Below the pieces are notes generated by a model. The model made no database searches, was not told the origin of the DNA, and saw only the letters and a program-made list of their open reading frames with translations. DNA of 64,000 bases from Sphingobium sp. HWE2-09. Lineage in GTDB: Bacteria; Pseudomonadota; Alphaproteobacteria; Sphingomonadales; Sphingomonadaceae. Position numbers and translations under genes: made by a program. Of this stretch, positions 35,484-42,786 are shown one piece after another (the first letter of the stretch is position 1; the number at the start of each line of letters is the position of its first letter). The stretch is taken from NCBI RefSeq assembly GCF_035989265.1, contig NZ_JAYKZX010000003.1:1488001-1552000 (forward strand), read 5' to 3'.

Positions 35484-35849
35484 CTAAACGGTCCACCACC
35501 CGATCACCGGCCACGGTGACGCCCCCGGCGTCTCCACCACCCGCCCGATCCCGGCATGGGCATGGACGAAGCCATCGCCCGTCCCGATCATCAGATGCAG
35601 TTGCAACGGCCCCGGTCGCACCAGCGCCAGATCGCCCGGTCGCCCAATCTCCACAGGCCGCATTCCCGCCGCCCGCAGCCAGGCCTCCGCCCGCCCGACA
35701 TCCCCGCTCCGCAAACCATAGGCGTCCGGCGCCGCCCGCCCCAGCGCCACCGCCGCCACCCCGACGCAATCCAGCCCCGCCATGCACCGCCCATGCAGCC
35801 GGAACGGCACACCTACCAAAGCGCGCGCCCGCGCTACCACCGCGCTCAT
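35484..35849 (-). CDS. GTA g14-like NlpC/P60 cell-wall peptidase
   Basis: A 121-residue tail peptidase. Catalytic Cys in MAGLDCVGVAAVALGRA, His in LHLMIGTGDGFVHAHAG; VARARALVGVPFRLHGR at the start is typical of NlpC/P60 proteins. In RcGTA, g14 is a tail-tip peptidase that opens peptidoglycan for DNA entry. The ATG at 35849 overlaps the stop of the DUF2163 gene (ATGA). Longer frames to 35957 are inside that gene. Confidence 0.9.
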   Translation of the reverse strand: MSAVVARARALVGVPFRLHGRCMAGLDCVGVAAVALGRAAPDAYGLRSGDVGRAEAWLRAAGMRPVEIGRPGDLALVRPGPLQLHLMIGTGDGFVHAHAGIGRVVETPGASPWPVIGWWTV

Positions 35850-36661
35850 GCGCCGGGGTAGCGGGTCAGCAGGTCCATCCCCGGCAAATAGGGTTCGCCG
35901 CGAAAATTGACGCCATTGCCAAAGCGCCCCGCGCAAGTCGCCAATTGCCGGTCGCACCCTTCCGTTAGCAGCGCCAGAGCGCCCGCATCCACCGCAAAGG
36001 CAGGCGCATCCGCCAGCGTCACCCCCTCCGCGCCATTGTCCACGACCGCCTGCGTCAATCCCGCATTCGCCCCGGTCAGCCAGCGCAAGGTGCCGAACGC
36101 ATAGACCCCCGCCACCAACCCGCCGATCTCAACGTCGCTATCCGCAACGCCGCTCACCGCCACGACCCTGCGCCGCCCGCTCATATCCACCCGGCACGCC
36201 CGGTCGCCCAGCCGCGCGCGGCAGTCGGGCGATGTCGACGGCGCGACCGGCCCGTTCAATATCGCCGCCGCGCCCAGCAATTCCGCCGTAAAGGCGCTAC
36301 CCTTGCGCGACACCGCGCCGATCTCGCCGCGCGCCAGCAACAGCCACAAGCCGCCGGGTGCTTCCCACTGCGTCAGGCGCAGTTCCAGCGCCGCGCCGTC
36401 CCATCGCCCCGCCATCAAATCCGCCTCGCCGATCGCATCGCTGGACAACGCGCCCGCCAGATCACTGTCCTCCGCCTCCAGCCTGATCCCGCTGCGCACA
36501 GCCGACGGCGTCATCCCCGGCGCGGCGCGATAGGCCAGCCCGCCGATCGCCAGGTCGCGATCATGGCTGGTCAGCCCGATCGTCACCCCGTCCCGCCGCT
36601 CGATCCGCCAGCAAAAGGCCAGCGTATTGAGCGGCTGCGCCAGCATCGCCATCTCGCTCAT
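35846..36661 (-). CDS. GTA g13-like hub protein (DUF2163 / BR0599)
   Basis: A 271-residue protein of the DUF2163 family with the C-terminal BR0599 domain. Cys residues fall in SPDCRARLGDRACRVDM and LTEGCDRQLATCAGRFGNGVNFRGEPYLPG; in RcGTA the hub protein holds an iron-sulfur cluster through such conserved cysteines. FCWRIERRDGVTIGLTSHDRDL at the start is also typical. Start and stop both overlap neighbours by four bases (ATGA), indicating tight coupling with the DUF2460 and g14 genes. Confidence 0.9.
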   Translation of the reverse strand: MSEMAMLAQPLNTLAFCWRIERRDGVTIGLTSHDRDLAIGGLAYRAAPGMTPSAVRSGIRLEAEDSDLAGALSSDAIGEADLMAGRWDGAALELRLTQWEAPGGLWLLLARGEIGAVSRKGSAFTAELLGAAAILNGPVAPSTSPDCRARLGDRACRVDMSGRRRVVAVSGVADSDVEIGGLVAGVYAFGTLRWLTGANAGLTQAVVDNGAEGVTLADAPAFAVDAGALALLTEGCDRQLATCAGRFGNGVNFRGEPYLPGMDLLTRYPGA

Positions 36662-38988
36662 TCGCGTATCTCCACCAGCGGCACCGACGGCGCTTCCCCC
36701 GCGGCAAAGGTCGCGCGGTTGATATCCAGCCGATCCTCGGCAAAGCGCACCGGCACATCGAACCGATAGCCCGCACTCAACACCACGCCCGCCGCTGGCG
36801 CGCTGTCGAACGCGATCATGCCCAGCCCCGCATGACTCCATCCGTCATGCAGTTCGACACCGTCCGCTGCCACGCGAATGCTGCCCGCCACCGGCCGGGT
36901 GATCACCCGCGCCTGCGCATCGTCGCCCGCGCCATAATAGCGCATCAGCTGGAACCCGGCCGTCACCCCGTCCCCTACGCCAAGCCTTTGGTCGATCGGC
37001 GATGGCGCAACGCCCGGCGCGCCGCTGCGATCGTCATAGGGATCGGTGAAGCGAAACCCCCGCGCTGCCCCGCGCCGCGCCCTGAAAAAGGCGATCAGCG
37101 CGGCGATGTCCCCCTCCGATCGCACCCCCGGCCCGGCATCGAAGGAGAGCCGCGCATCCGCCCAGTCGCTGCTGCGCCTTTCATGGCCGGAGGGGCTTTC
37201 GACGATCTGCGTTGAAAAGCTCGGCGACAGGCTCGTTTCGCGCCCGATCGCGATCGGAAAGACTATATCGTCAAAGGCTTGCACATCATCCTCCCCATCG
37301 ATCCTGAAGCAGGTAAAACCGTCGCGGCACACTTGCGGCAAGGCCCATAGGTATGTTTGTGCGGTCCCCCGCGCGATCGACGCCTGCGCCGCCGCCGCAA
37401 TCTCCCGCCATTGCCCCGCCTGTTCCGGCAGCAACACGAAGCCGGACAGATAATGCTGCTCCTCCACCGGATAGCCCAGCCGTTCGGTCGCCAAAGCGAT
37501 ACCCCGCGCGGTCAGGCTCGGCCGCCCCTCGGTCACCCAGTCATAATCCTCCAGCTGCAACACGTCGAAGGCAGGCGAAGCCCAGCCCACCGGCATGTTC
37601 GCCCGCTTGGCTTCGGGCGCACGGGGATCGAGTATGGTCGGCAGATAGGCCAGCAAATGCGTCACCACCCCCGGCGCGGTCGCCTTCACCGTCGCGCACA
37701 GCGCCGCCGTCGACGCCGCCAGCAAAGCCCCCGCCGCATCCAGCAGATCGCGCTGCGCCGCATCCGACACGGCCCAGATGCTCGCTATGGAAACCGGACT
37801 GCCGCCCAACGCCGCCCGCGCCGCATCGTCATAGATGCAGATCCGCCCGTCCGCCGGGATCACCCACCACCAGGGTTCACCGACCTGAAACAGGATCGGC
37901 AATTCCGCCTCCAACCCTATGGAAACAAATGCGCCCGCCACCTGCTGCAAATAGCCCATCGCCCCGCTATGCGCAGGCGACAGCAACGTGGACGGCGGCA
38001 CCCATCCGGTCAGCGCCGGATCGCCATTTTCCGCCCGCTGCTTCCAGTCGTTCCAGCAATGCGCATCGAACAGTTCGTAGGAAAGCGACCAGATAACCCC
38101 CAGCCCCAACGCCTTGGCCCGCGCCGCAAAGTCGCGATGCCACGCCGCACAGGGCGCGTTCAGCACGCCCCCCGCCAGGCTGACGTAAAGCCCTTCGCCC
38201 AGACGTTCGAGCCGGAAATAATGGCTCATCCCCACATAATGGTTGATCGCCCCGCGATAGCCAAGCGCATGGATCGCGCTCACCACCCGCTCGGGCGTCT
38301 GGTTGAAACAATCGTCATAGCCCGTCGCCATCGATAGCCCGTGTTCCGGCACCATGACATCACCGATCGCCAATACCGACCCCGCCCCGTCGCAGGCGAT
38401 GGCGCTCAGTTCCGCCCAGCCCTCGACCGCCGCGGCGAAGGGCGTGTCCCCCTCATCATAATCCGGCGGCACCAGCGACACGAACATCCGGTCCACATCC
38501 CCCGCCCACACCGGATCGCGCTCGTCCGGCAGCAGATAACCACCCTCCAACGCCGAAAAATCCAATTTTATCTCAGCATCTTCCGGCGCACCGCTCGCAT
38601 AATTCCACAACCGCACATACCAGGCGCGAGGATTGCCTGCCGCATCCCGCCCTTCGATCGTCAGCGTCGGCCCGTGCGTCTCGTCCAGCTTGCGCAAGCC
38701 CCCGCTGCGCCAGCGGAACGACAGCGTAGAATCGCGAAAATCCCGCCGCGTCTCATAGGCCAGCAGCGGATGGCTCCACAAATCCTCCGCTTCCCAGATC
38801 AGCCCCGCCAGATCGCCGGACCCATAGAACACCGCATCCACCCGCACGGCGTCGGGCGCACTCGTCACCACGCTCGCCATCATCGGTCGCGGAAAATTGA
38901 CGGTCCAGTGCGTCGCGGCAAAGCGTTTGACGAACCGTGTCTCCTGCCCGCGCCTTCGATCCGCCAGCCAGTAATCGATCCCGCTCAT
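36658..38988 (-). CDS. Chimeric DUF2460 (GTA g12-like) protein with ~565-residue N-terminal extension
   Basis: A 776-residue protein. Residues ~567-776 are a complete DUF2460/TIGR02217 distal tail protein: DDIVFPIAIGRETSLSP, FSTQIVESPSGHERRSSDW, FFRARRGAARGFRFTDPYDD, YRFDVPVRFAEDRLDIN. RcGTA g12 consists of that part alone (~210 residues). Residues 1-566 split into a beta-rich N-terminal part (TLSFRWRSGG, WYVRLWNYASG) and a region that looks like a (beta/alpha) barrel (YRGAINHYVGMSHYFRL, LGVIWSLSYELFDAHCWNDW, LPILFQVGEPWWWVIP, FDVLQLEDYDWV, HYLSGFVLL). I recall similar phage proteins catalogued as non-contractile tail sheath / TIM-barrel proteins, but cannot verify this. Coupled by ATGA overlaps on both sides. 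Confidence 0.85.
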   Translation of the reverse strand: MSGIDYWLADRRRGQETRFVKRFAATHWTVNFPRPMMASVVTSAPDAVRVDAVFYGSGDLAGLIWEAEDLWSHPLLAYETRRDFRDSTLSFRWRSGGLRKLDETHGPTLTIEGRDAAGNPRAWYVRLWNYASGAPEDAEIKLDFSALEGGYLLPDERDPVWAGDVDRMFVSLVPPDYDEGDTPFAAAVEGWAELSAIACDGAGSVLAIGDVMVPEHGLSMATGYDDCFNQTPERVVSAIHALGYRGAINHYVGMSHYFRLERLGEGLYVSLAGGVLNAPCAAWHRDFAARAKALGLGVIWSLSYELFDAHCWNDWKQRAENGDPALTGWVPPSTLLSPAHSGAMGYLQQVAGAFVSIGLEAELPILFQVGEPWWWVIPADGRICIYDDAARAALGGSPVSIASIWAVSDAAQRDLLDAAGALLAASTAALCATVKATAPGVVTHLLAYLPTILDPRAPEAKRANMPVGWASPAFDVLQLEDYDWVTEGRPSLTARGIALATERLGYPVEEQHYLSGFVLLPEQAGQWREIAAAAQASIARGTAQTYLWALPQVCRDGFTCFRIDGEDDVQAFDDIVFPIAIGRETSLSPSFSTQIVESPSGHERRSSDWADARLSFDAGPGVRSEGDIAALIAFFRARRGAARGFRFTDPYDDRSGAPGVAPSPIDQRLGVGDGVTAGFQLMRYYGAGDDAQARVITRPVAGSIRVAADGVELHDGWSHAGLGMIAFDSAPAAGVVLSAGYRFDVPVRFAEDRLDINRATFAAGEAPSVPLVEIRE

Positions 38989-39542
38989 CCGTTCAGCGCC
39001 CCCTTAACCGCCCGCGCCACCTGCCGCGCGCTGCGCGCCAGCAGCCGCGGTTCGCTCTCGCCGCCCCGCCCGCTGATCGCGATATTGACCCGCACGTCGC
39101 GCGCGCCGCCGCCATGCGCCACCACCTGTCCGCTGCTGGTCGGCACGAACATTTCCGGTCCGCGCTCGCCGACCATATAGGCCCGCCCCGGCGCCACCGG
39201 CCCGCCGGTCGCCCGCCCCGGCAGCCCCAGCGCAGACGTCAGCAACGACGCGCCCAGGCTCGCCAGCCCACCATCGCCGCTACGCCCGCCCCCGATCGCC
39301 GAGCGCAGCGCACTGGCCGCAATTTCGTCCAGTACGCTCAGCGCAATCCGCCGCAGATCCTCGAACCCGAACTTGCCGGTCCGCACCGCGCGCATCAGCC
39401 CCTGCTCGATCCGCCGTCCCGCCCGCTCCGCGCCATCGCCCAGCGGCCCTTCCAGCCCCGCCCGCATCGCCTCCACATCGCGGCTGAGCCCTTGGCGATC
39501 CGCCCGCACCCGCACCACCAGCGTTTCGACATCCTCGTCCAT
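38985..39542 (-). CDS. GTA g11-like tail tape-measure protein (short)
   Basis: A 185-residue protein: N-terminal helices (VRVRADRQGLSRDVEAMRAGLEG, IEQGLMRAVRTGKFGFEDLRRIALSVLDEIAASAL) and the tape-measure signature RATGGPVAPGRAYMVGERGPEMFVPTSSG. RcGTA g11 is also short (~220 residues), consistent with a short tail. The stop overlaps the start of the chimeric DUF2460 gene; a composite repeat separates it from the upstream chaperone gene. Confidence 0.87.
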   Translation of the reverse strand: MDEDVETLVVRVRADRQGLSRDVEAMRAGLEGPLGDGAERAGRRIEQGLMRAVRTGKFGFEDLRRIALSVLDEIAASALRSAIGGGRSGDGGLASLGASLLTSALGLPGRATGGPVAPGRAYMVGERGPEMFVPTSSGQVVAHGGGARDVRVNIAISGRGGESEPRLLARSARQVARAVKGALNG

Positions 39543-39565
39543 CAGCGCCTCCTGACAAAAACAAC

Positions 39566-39645
39566 CTTCTCCCCGCGGGGGAGAAGGATATGAAGCCTTG
39601 CCCGGCGCAGCCCGGGCTTAGGCGAAGTTGGAAGAGGGGGCATCC
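39566..39645. repeat. Composite hairpin repeat in GTA cluster, copy 1
   Basis: CCTTCTCCCCGCGGGGGAGAAGG hairpin, then a second hairpin GCCTTGCCCGG..CCGGGCTTAGGC, then GAAGTTGGAAGAGGGGG. The same order of parts recurs at 41039, 44828, 46089, 46183 and 48589. Confidence 0.8.
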
Positions 39646-39654
39646 ACGCCAGAC

Positions 39655-39852
39655 CTAATCCGGCATCACCCTCATCAACCGCGCCAACTCCCCGCCATCC
39701 ACGCCATCCCCGGCCGCCACCTCCCCCCGCGCCGCGCGCAGAACCGCCGCCAGTTCCGCCGGGGTCGCGCGCCAGAACTCGTCCGGCCGCCAGCCCAGCA
39801 GCCACCCGGCCACCCCCGCCAACCGCCCGGCCGCTTCGGCAAAGCGCGTCAT
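39655..39852 (-). CDS. GTA tail assembly chaperone (g10.1-like)
   Basis: A 65-residue protein, MTRFAEAAGRLAGVAGWLLGWRPDEFWRATPAEL onward, matching the small phage tail assembly chaperone family (Phg_TAC-like) encoded just after g10 in GTA clusters. GWRPDEFWRATPAEL is the diagnostic part. Its start overlaps the g10-like stop by four bases. Longer frames to 39972 lie inside g10. Confidence 0.85.
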   Translation of the reverse strand: MTRFAEAAGRLAGVAGWLLGWRPDEFWRATPAELAAVLRAARGEVAAGDGVDGGELARLMRVMPD

Positions 39853-40160
39853 TTCCCCGCCAATATCTGCTGCAGGATCGCCTTGAGCACCGGCGTCACC
39901 CGCGCCAGCCCGACCGCGATCACTGCCTCGCCCAGCGCCTCGCGGCTCACCGCGTCGCGATCCACCAGGCAATGCCAGAACAAAGCCACCAGATCGGCCA
40001 GCGACAGCTTCCCGTCCGCCGCCCGCTCCACCAGCGCGAACAGCGGCCCCAATTCCGCCTCGGCCGCCACCAGCGCCGCGAAACTCGGCCGCAGCGTCAG
40101 CGTCTCGCCCCCCAGCATCAGCGCCGCCTCGCCGCGCTCGGCGTTCGCCGCGCCACTCAT
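39849..40160 (-). CDS. GTA_GP10 family protein (g10-like)
   Basis: A 103-residue protein: EAALMLGGETLTLRPSFAALVAAEAELGPLFALVERA followed by helices around LSLADLVALFWHCLV. This is the gene-transfer-agent gp10 family, a tail assembly factor found next to the major tail protein. Start and stop each overlap neighbours by four bases (ATGA). Confidence 0.9.
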   Translation of the reverse strand: MSGAANAERGEAALMLGGETLTLRPSFAALVAAEAELGPLFALVERAADGKLSLADLVALFWHCLVDRDAVSREALGEAVIAVGLARVTPVLKAILQQILAGK

Positions 40161-40564
40161 TCGCTCACCACCGCGCCGGAGCTTTCCAGGCTCAGCGCAT
40201 AATTGCGCTCGCCATTATAATCCCCGGCATAGTCCAGCCGCGTGACCAGGAACCGCCCGCGCATCCGCTCGCCGCTTTCGAAACTCAGTTCATATTGGTC
40301 GATCGTCCCCGACAGCGCATGGTTGCGGATGCGCACTTCCGCCGCGGAACCGGTGAACAGCCCCGCCGCCGACACGCTGACCGATCGCACGCCCGCCCCC
40401 GACAGCAATTCGCGCCAGCCGCCCGAATCCTTGCTGGTGATGTTCACCGCCTCGCCATTCACCGACAGCTGCGTGGTGCGCATGCCCGCCACCGTCGCAT
40501 ATGTTGCGGGCGTGTTGCCATCGCCCACCTTCAACAGAAATGCACTTCCCTTTTCGACGCCCAT
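40157..40564 (-). CDS. Major tail tube protein (GTA g9-like, TP901-1 family)
   Basis: A 135-residue protein: MGVEKGSAFLLKVGDGNTPATYATVAGMRTTQLSVNGEAVNITSKDSGGWRELLSGAGVRSVSVSAAG is the TP901-1-type major tail protein pattern, ending in a beta-strand-rich fold with RFLVTRLDYAGDYNGERNY. It polymerises to the tail tube. The upstream gap (40565-41221) is interrupted by a gene on the other strand and two repeats, so an internal promoter may exist here. Confidence 0.92.
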   Translation of the reverse strand: MGVEKGSAFLLKVGDGNTPATYATVAGMRTTQLSVNGEAVNITSKDSGGWRELLSGAGVRSVSVSAAGLFTGSAAEVRIRNHALSGTIDQYELSFESGERMRGRFLVTRLDYAGDYNGERNYALSLESSGAVVSE

Positions 40565-40701
40565 GGCGCATTCTCCCTCACAGCGACACCGACGTCGGAG
40601 GCACCCCGCCACCACCCGGAAAATCGCGAAAAAACAGAAGACTCGGCTTGGTTTCCACCAACCGGTTGCAGCGGCGGGACGCCGCCTATGGAGAGGATGT
40701 C

Positions 40702-41025
40702 ATGATTGTTGCCGCTTCGCTCGTAATGATGCTGGCCGCCGCCCCGTCCGCCGACCCCGTCGGCACCGGACGCCGGGATTTTTCCAAATGCCTCAGCGCC
40801 CAGATCCAGCCCGCGCTCGACAAGAAATTGTCGTCGGCTGATTTCAAATCCACCATGCGCAAAGCCTGCGCCGACAAGGAAGCCGCCTTCCGCGCCGCCA
40901 TCGTCGCATCGGACAAGGGCGACAAAATGTCCGACGCCGCCGCCAACTCGGACGCCGACGATCAGATCGCCGAATATGTCGACAAGATCAGCAGCGAATA
41001 TGAAGAGAACAGCCAATCCAACTGA
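40702..41025 (+). CDS. Small secreted hypothetical protein inside the GTA cluster, opposite strand
   Basis: A 107-residue protein, MIVAASLVMMLAAAPSADP (signal peptide) then a helical, charged domain with two Cys (DFSKCLSAQIQPALDKKL, MRKACADKEAAFRAAI) ending NSQSN. GGAGAGG lies 5 bases before the ATG. I do not recognise the family; similar short Cys-pair periplasmic proteins of unknown role are common in sphingomonads. It splits the tail genes (g9 downstream, g8 upstream) and runs against them, like a moron gene. Confidence 0.7.
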   Translation: MIVAASLVMMLAAAPSADPVGTGRRDFSKCLSAQIQPALDKKLSSADFKSTMRKACADKEAAFRAAIVASDKGDKMSDAAANSDADDQIAEYVDKISSEYEENSQSN

Positions 41026-41038
41026 CTGGATTTCTCAC

Positions 41039-41115
41039 TGCCCCCTCTCTCTCCCCTTGGGGAGAGATACGAAGGCTCAGCAGCTTGCTGCCTAGCCGAA
41101 GTTGAGAGGGGGCAG
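41039..41115. repeat. Composite hairpin repeat in GTA cluster, copy 2
   Basis: CTCTCTCCCCTTGGGGAGAG hairpin, then GGCTCAGCAGCTTGCTGCCTAGCC, then GAAGTTGAGAGGGGG. It lies between the small plus-strand gene and the g8-like gene. A single GTTCCCGCGCAGGCGGGAAC hairpin follows at 41150-41169. Confidence 0.75.
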
Positions 41116-41221
41116 CCCCCGCGCACCGCGCCCACCACAAAAAAACCGTGTTCCCGCGCAGGCGGGAACCCAGTCCCGCCCCGAATTCGCGCGCCGCCAT
41201 CGCCACAGCGAAAGCCCCAAC

Positions 41222-41626
41222 CTACCCCTCCCAAACCACCCGCAACCGATAATCGATCACCGCCCGCCATCCGGTCGGCGCCCGCCCCTCGTCCCGCGCG
41301 ACCCGCGACCGCACCAGCCGCGCGGTCACGATCCGCCACCCATCCTGCGGTTGCGCCTGCCCGATCGCCGGGTCGATCCGCCCGATCATCCCCGCCAGCC
41401 GCCCCGGCGTCTCGTCCGCCACCCGCAAACCGATGGTCAGCCGCACCTCGCGCCCCGCGACATCCTTGCCGCCCCAATCCGAACCGATCGCCTCGCCGAC
41501 ATGCCCATAGGACGCACTCGCCCGTCCCGGTTCGCCATCGAACAGACCGTTCAGCCCGCCCATCAGCGCCCCGTCCGCCCGCAACGCCGCGATCACCGCC
41601 GCCCTTGCCGCCACTTCCGCGCTCAT
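41222..41626 (-). CDS. DUF3168 tail completion protein (GTA g8-like)
   Basis: A 134-residue protein: MSAEVAARAAVIAALRADGALMGGLNGLFDGEPGRASASYGHVGEAIGSDWGGKDVAGREVRLTIGL is the DUF3168/tail terminator pattern (structurally like HK97 gp10), with C-terminal VIDYRLRVVWEG. It caps the tail at the head end. The start overlaps the g7-like stop by four bases. Confidence 0.88.
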   Translation of the reverse strand: MSAEVAARAAVIAALRADGALMGGLNGLFDGEPGRASASYGHVGEAIGSDWGGKDVAGREVRLTIGLRVADETPGRLAGMIGRIDPAIGQAQPQDGWRIVTARLVRSRVARDEGRAPTGWRAVIDYRLRVVWEG

Positions 41627-41814
41627 AGCCCGCCCCTCCCCGCATCGCGCAGCGCCAGGTCGCGCCACCAGCGCCGCCCCAGCCCCGGCGCCGACGCCCG
41701 GACCACCTCGCCCTCGATTGCTGCCACCACGCCAATCTCGTCCAGCGCCGCAACGATCCACGCCCGTCGCCGCGCCGCCCGCGCTTCCAGCAGCGCCGCC
41801 AGCGCCGCCTTCAT
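41623..41814 (-). CDS. Short head-tail joining protein (GTA g7 position)
   Basis: A 63-residue basic protein, MKAALAALLEARAARRRAWIVAALDEIG onward, ending RDAGRGGL. By position (between g6-like and g8-like) it fills the g7 head-closure slot, but it is much shorter than RcGTA g7 (~110 residues), so it may be a reduced or different protein. Both ends overlap neighbours by four bases, which supports translation. Confidence 0.65.
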   Translation of the reverse strand: MKAALAALLEARAARRRAWIVAALDEIGVVAAIEGEVVRASAPGLGRRWWRDLALRDAGRGGL

Positions 41815-42344
41815 GCCAGCCGCATCCGCCGGAACGGCCGCCACAAAGCGCGCACCACCGCCGGTGGCGCGCTCTCGCCACCCCGCGCCGCGAAATGCTC
41901 CGCCGCCAGCCGCACGATCCCCTGCCGCAGCGCTTCGGGCAGGCCGTTCATCTCCGCCGCCAGCCCCGCCCGGTAACGCACCTGCAATCGTCGGTGATCG
42001 CCCGCCCGGGTCGATCGCACCCACCCGTCGCCCGCCGCATCGATATCGATCGCATAGGCATCCAGCGGCAGAACATGCGCCACCCCCTGGGCATCGATCG
42101 CCTCGACTGCCTCGATCATCGCCACCGGCCGCGCCGACAATCGCTGCCAGCCACCGCCGCCCGCAATCTTCTCCTGCGCCACGCGCTGGATCAGCCATTG
42201 CCCGGTAAACTGCTCGCACAGCGCCGCCGCGCTGCGCAGCAACCCGGCCAGCACCGCATCCTCCCCCTCCGTCTCGATCCGCAAATAGGCCTTCAACTCC
42301 GCCAGCGATGCCGCCAGCCCGCCGCTCTCGGGTTCCTCCACCAT
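41811..42344 (-). CDS. Head-tail connector protein (GTA g6-like)
   Basis: A 177-residue protein: SLAELKAYLRIETEGEDAVLAGLLRSAAALCEQFTGQWLI is the signature of phage gp6-like head-tail connectors (YqbG/DnaT-type), ending in a helix with GIVRLAAEHFAAR. It binds the portal and forms the adaptor ring. Its start lies two bases after the stop of the fibre-adaptor gene and its stop overlaps the g7-like start. Confidence 0.9.
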   Translation of the reverse strand: MVEEPESGGLAASLAELKAYLRIETEGEDAVLAGLLRSAAALCEQFTGQWLIQRVAQEKIAGGGGWQRLSARPVAMIEAVEAIDAQGVAHVLPLDAYAIDIDAAGDGWVRSTRAGDHRRLQVRYRAGLAAEMNGLPEALRQGIVRLAAEHFAARGGESAPPAVVRALWRPFRRMRLA

Positions 42345-42346
42345 TA

Positions 42347-42625
42347 TCAGCGCTCCTCCACCCGCATCGTCACCGACCGCTCGTCCACCTGCCCGTCGGA
42401 CAGGGTCACCCGGTTGGTCAGCCGATAGACGCGCCCCGCCACGCCACCGCTCAGCCGCGCGCTGCTGCGCTGCGCCTGGAACGCCGCGCCTTCCACCACC
42501 ACGCCGCCCATTTCCTGCGGCGACACGGTCCATTGGCTCGCCACCAGGCTCTGCCCAGCCAGATAGGCGGACCAGTCGATCGCATGATCCACCCGCGCCT
42601 GCGGGTCTTTCACATATAGGCTCAT
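42347..42625 (-). CDS. Phage fibre-tail adaptor-like protein
   Basis: A 92-residue protein: YVKDPQARVDHAIDWSAYLAGQSLVASQWTVSPQE, then RVYRLTNRVTLSDGQVDERSVTMRVEE. The pattern of D-W-S-x-Y-L ... W-T-V followed by an Ig-like strand pair is what I recall for fibre-tail adaptor proteins of caudoviruses. It is coupled to a 54-residue frame upstream (TGA/ATG overlap) and is two bases from g6, so the fibre module is wired into the head-tail operon. Confidence 0.6.
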   Translation of the reverse strand: MSLYVKDPQARVDHAIDWSAYLAGQSLVASQWTVSPQEMGGVVVEGAAFQAQRSSARLSGGVAGRVYRLTNRVTLSDGQVDERSVTMRVEER

Positions 42626-42786
42626 CGGATCTTGCTCCCCCTCACTGCCTCGGGCCGCATCGCCCCGTCCCGCGCCGCCACACGCGCGCCATGCCCTGGC
42701 CGCACGCCCCAACCCCACGGCCCCTGCGCTACCGCCACGCGCCCATCGCCCAGCGGCCGCCCGCCGATCGCCTCACCCGCCAGCAT
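42622..42786 (-). CDS. Small hypothetical protein between fibre and adaptor genes
   Basis: A 54-residue frame, MLAGEAIGGRPLGDGRVAVA onward, rich in Gly and Arg. Support: GGGAGGT sits 4 bases before the ATG, it begins inside the last codons of the fibre gene and ends by overlapping the adaptor start. I do not recognise it. It may be a fibre-assembly partner or a coupling peptide. Confidence 0.45.
   Translation of the reverse strand: MLAGEAIGGRPLGDGRVAVAQGPWGWGVRPGHGARVAARDGAMRPEAVRGSKIR

Noticed and set aside
36658..38988. Long g12 gene as an accidental fusion of two genes by a lost stop
   Set aside because: The upstream half is coherent protein-like sequence in one frame, and no internal start with a ribosome binding site is evident before the DUF2460 part, so a single polypeptide is more likely.
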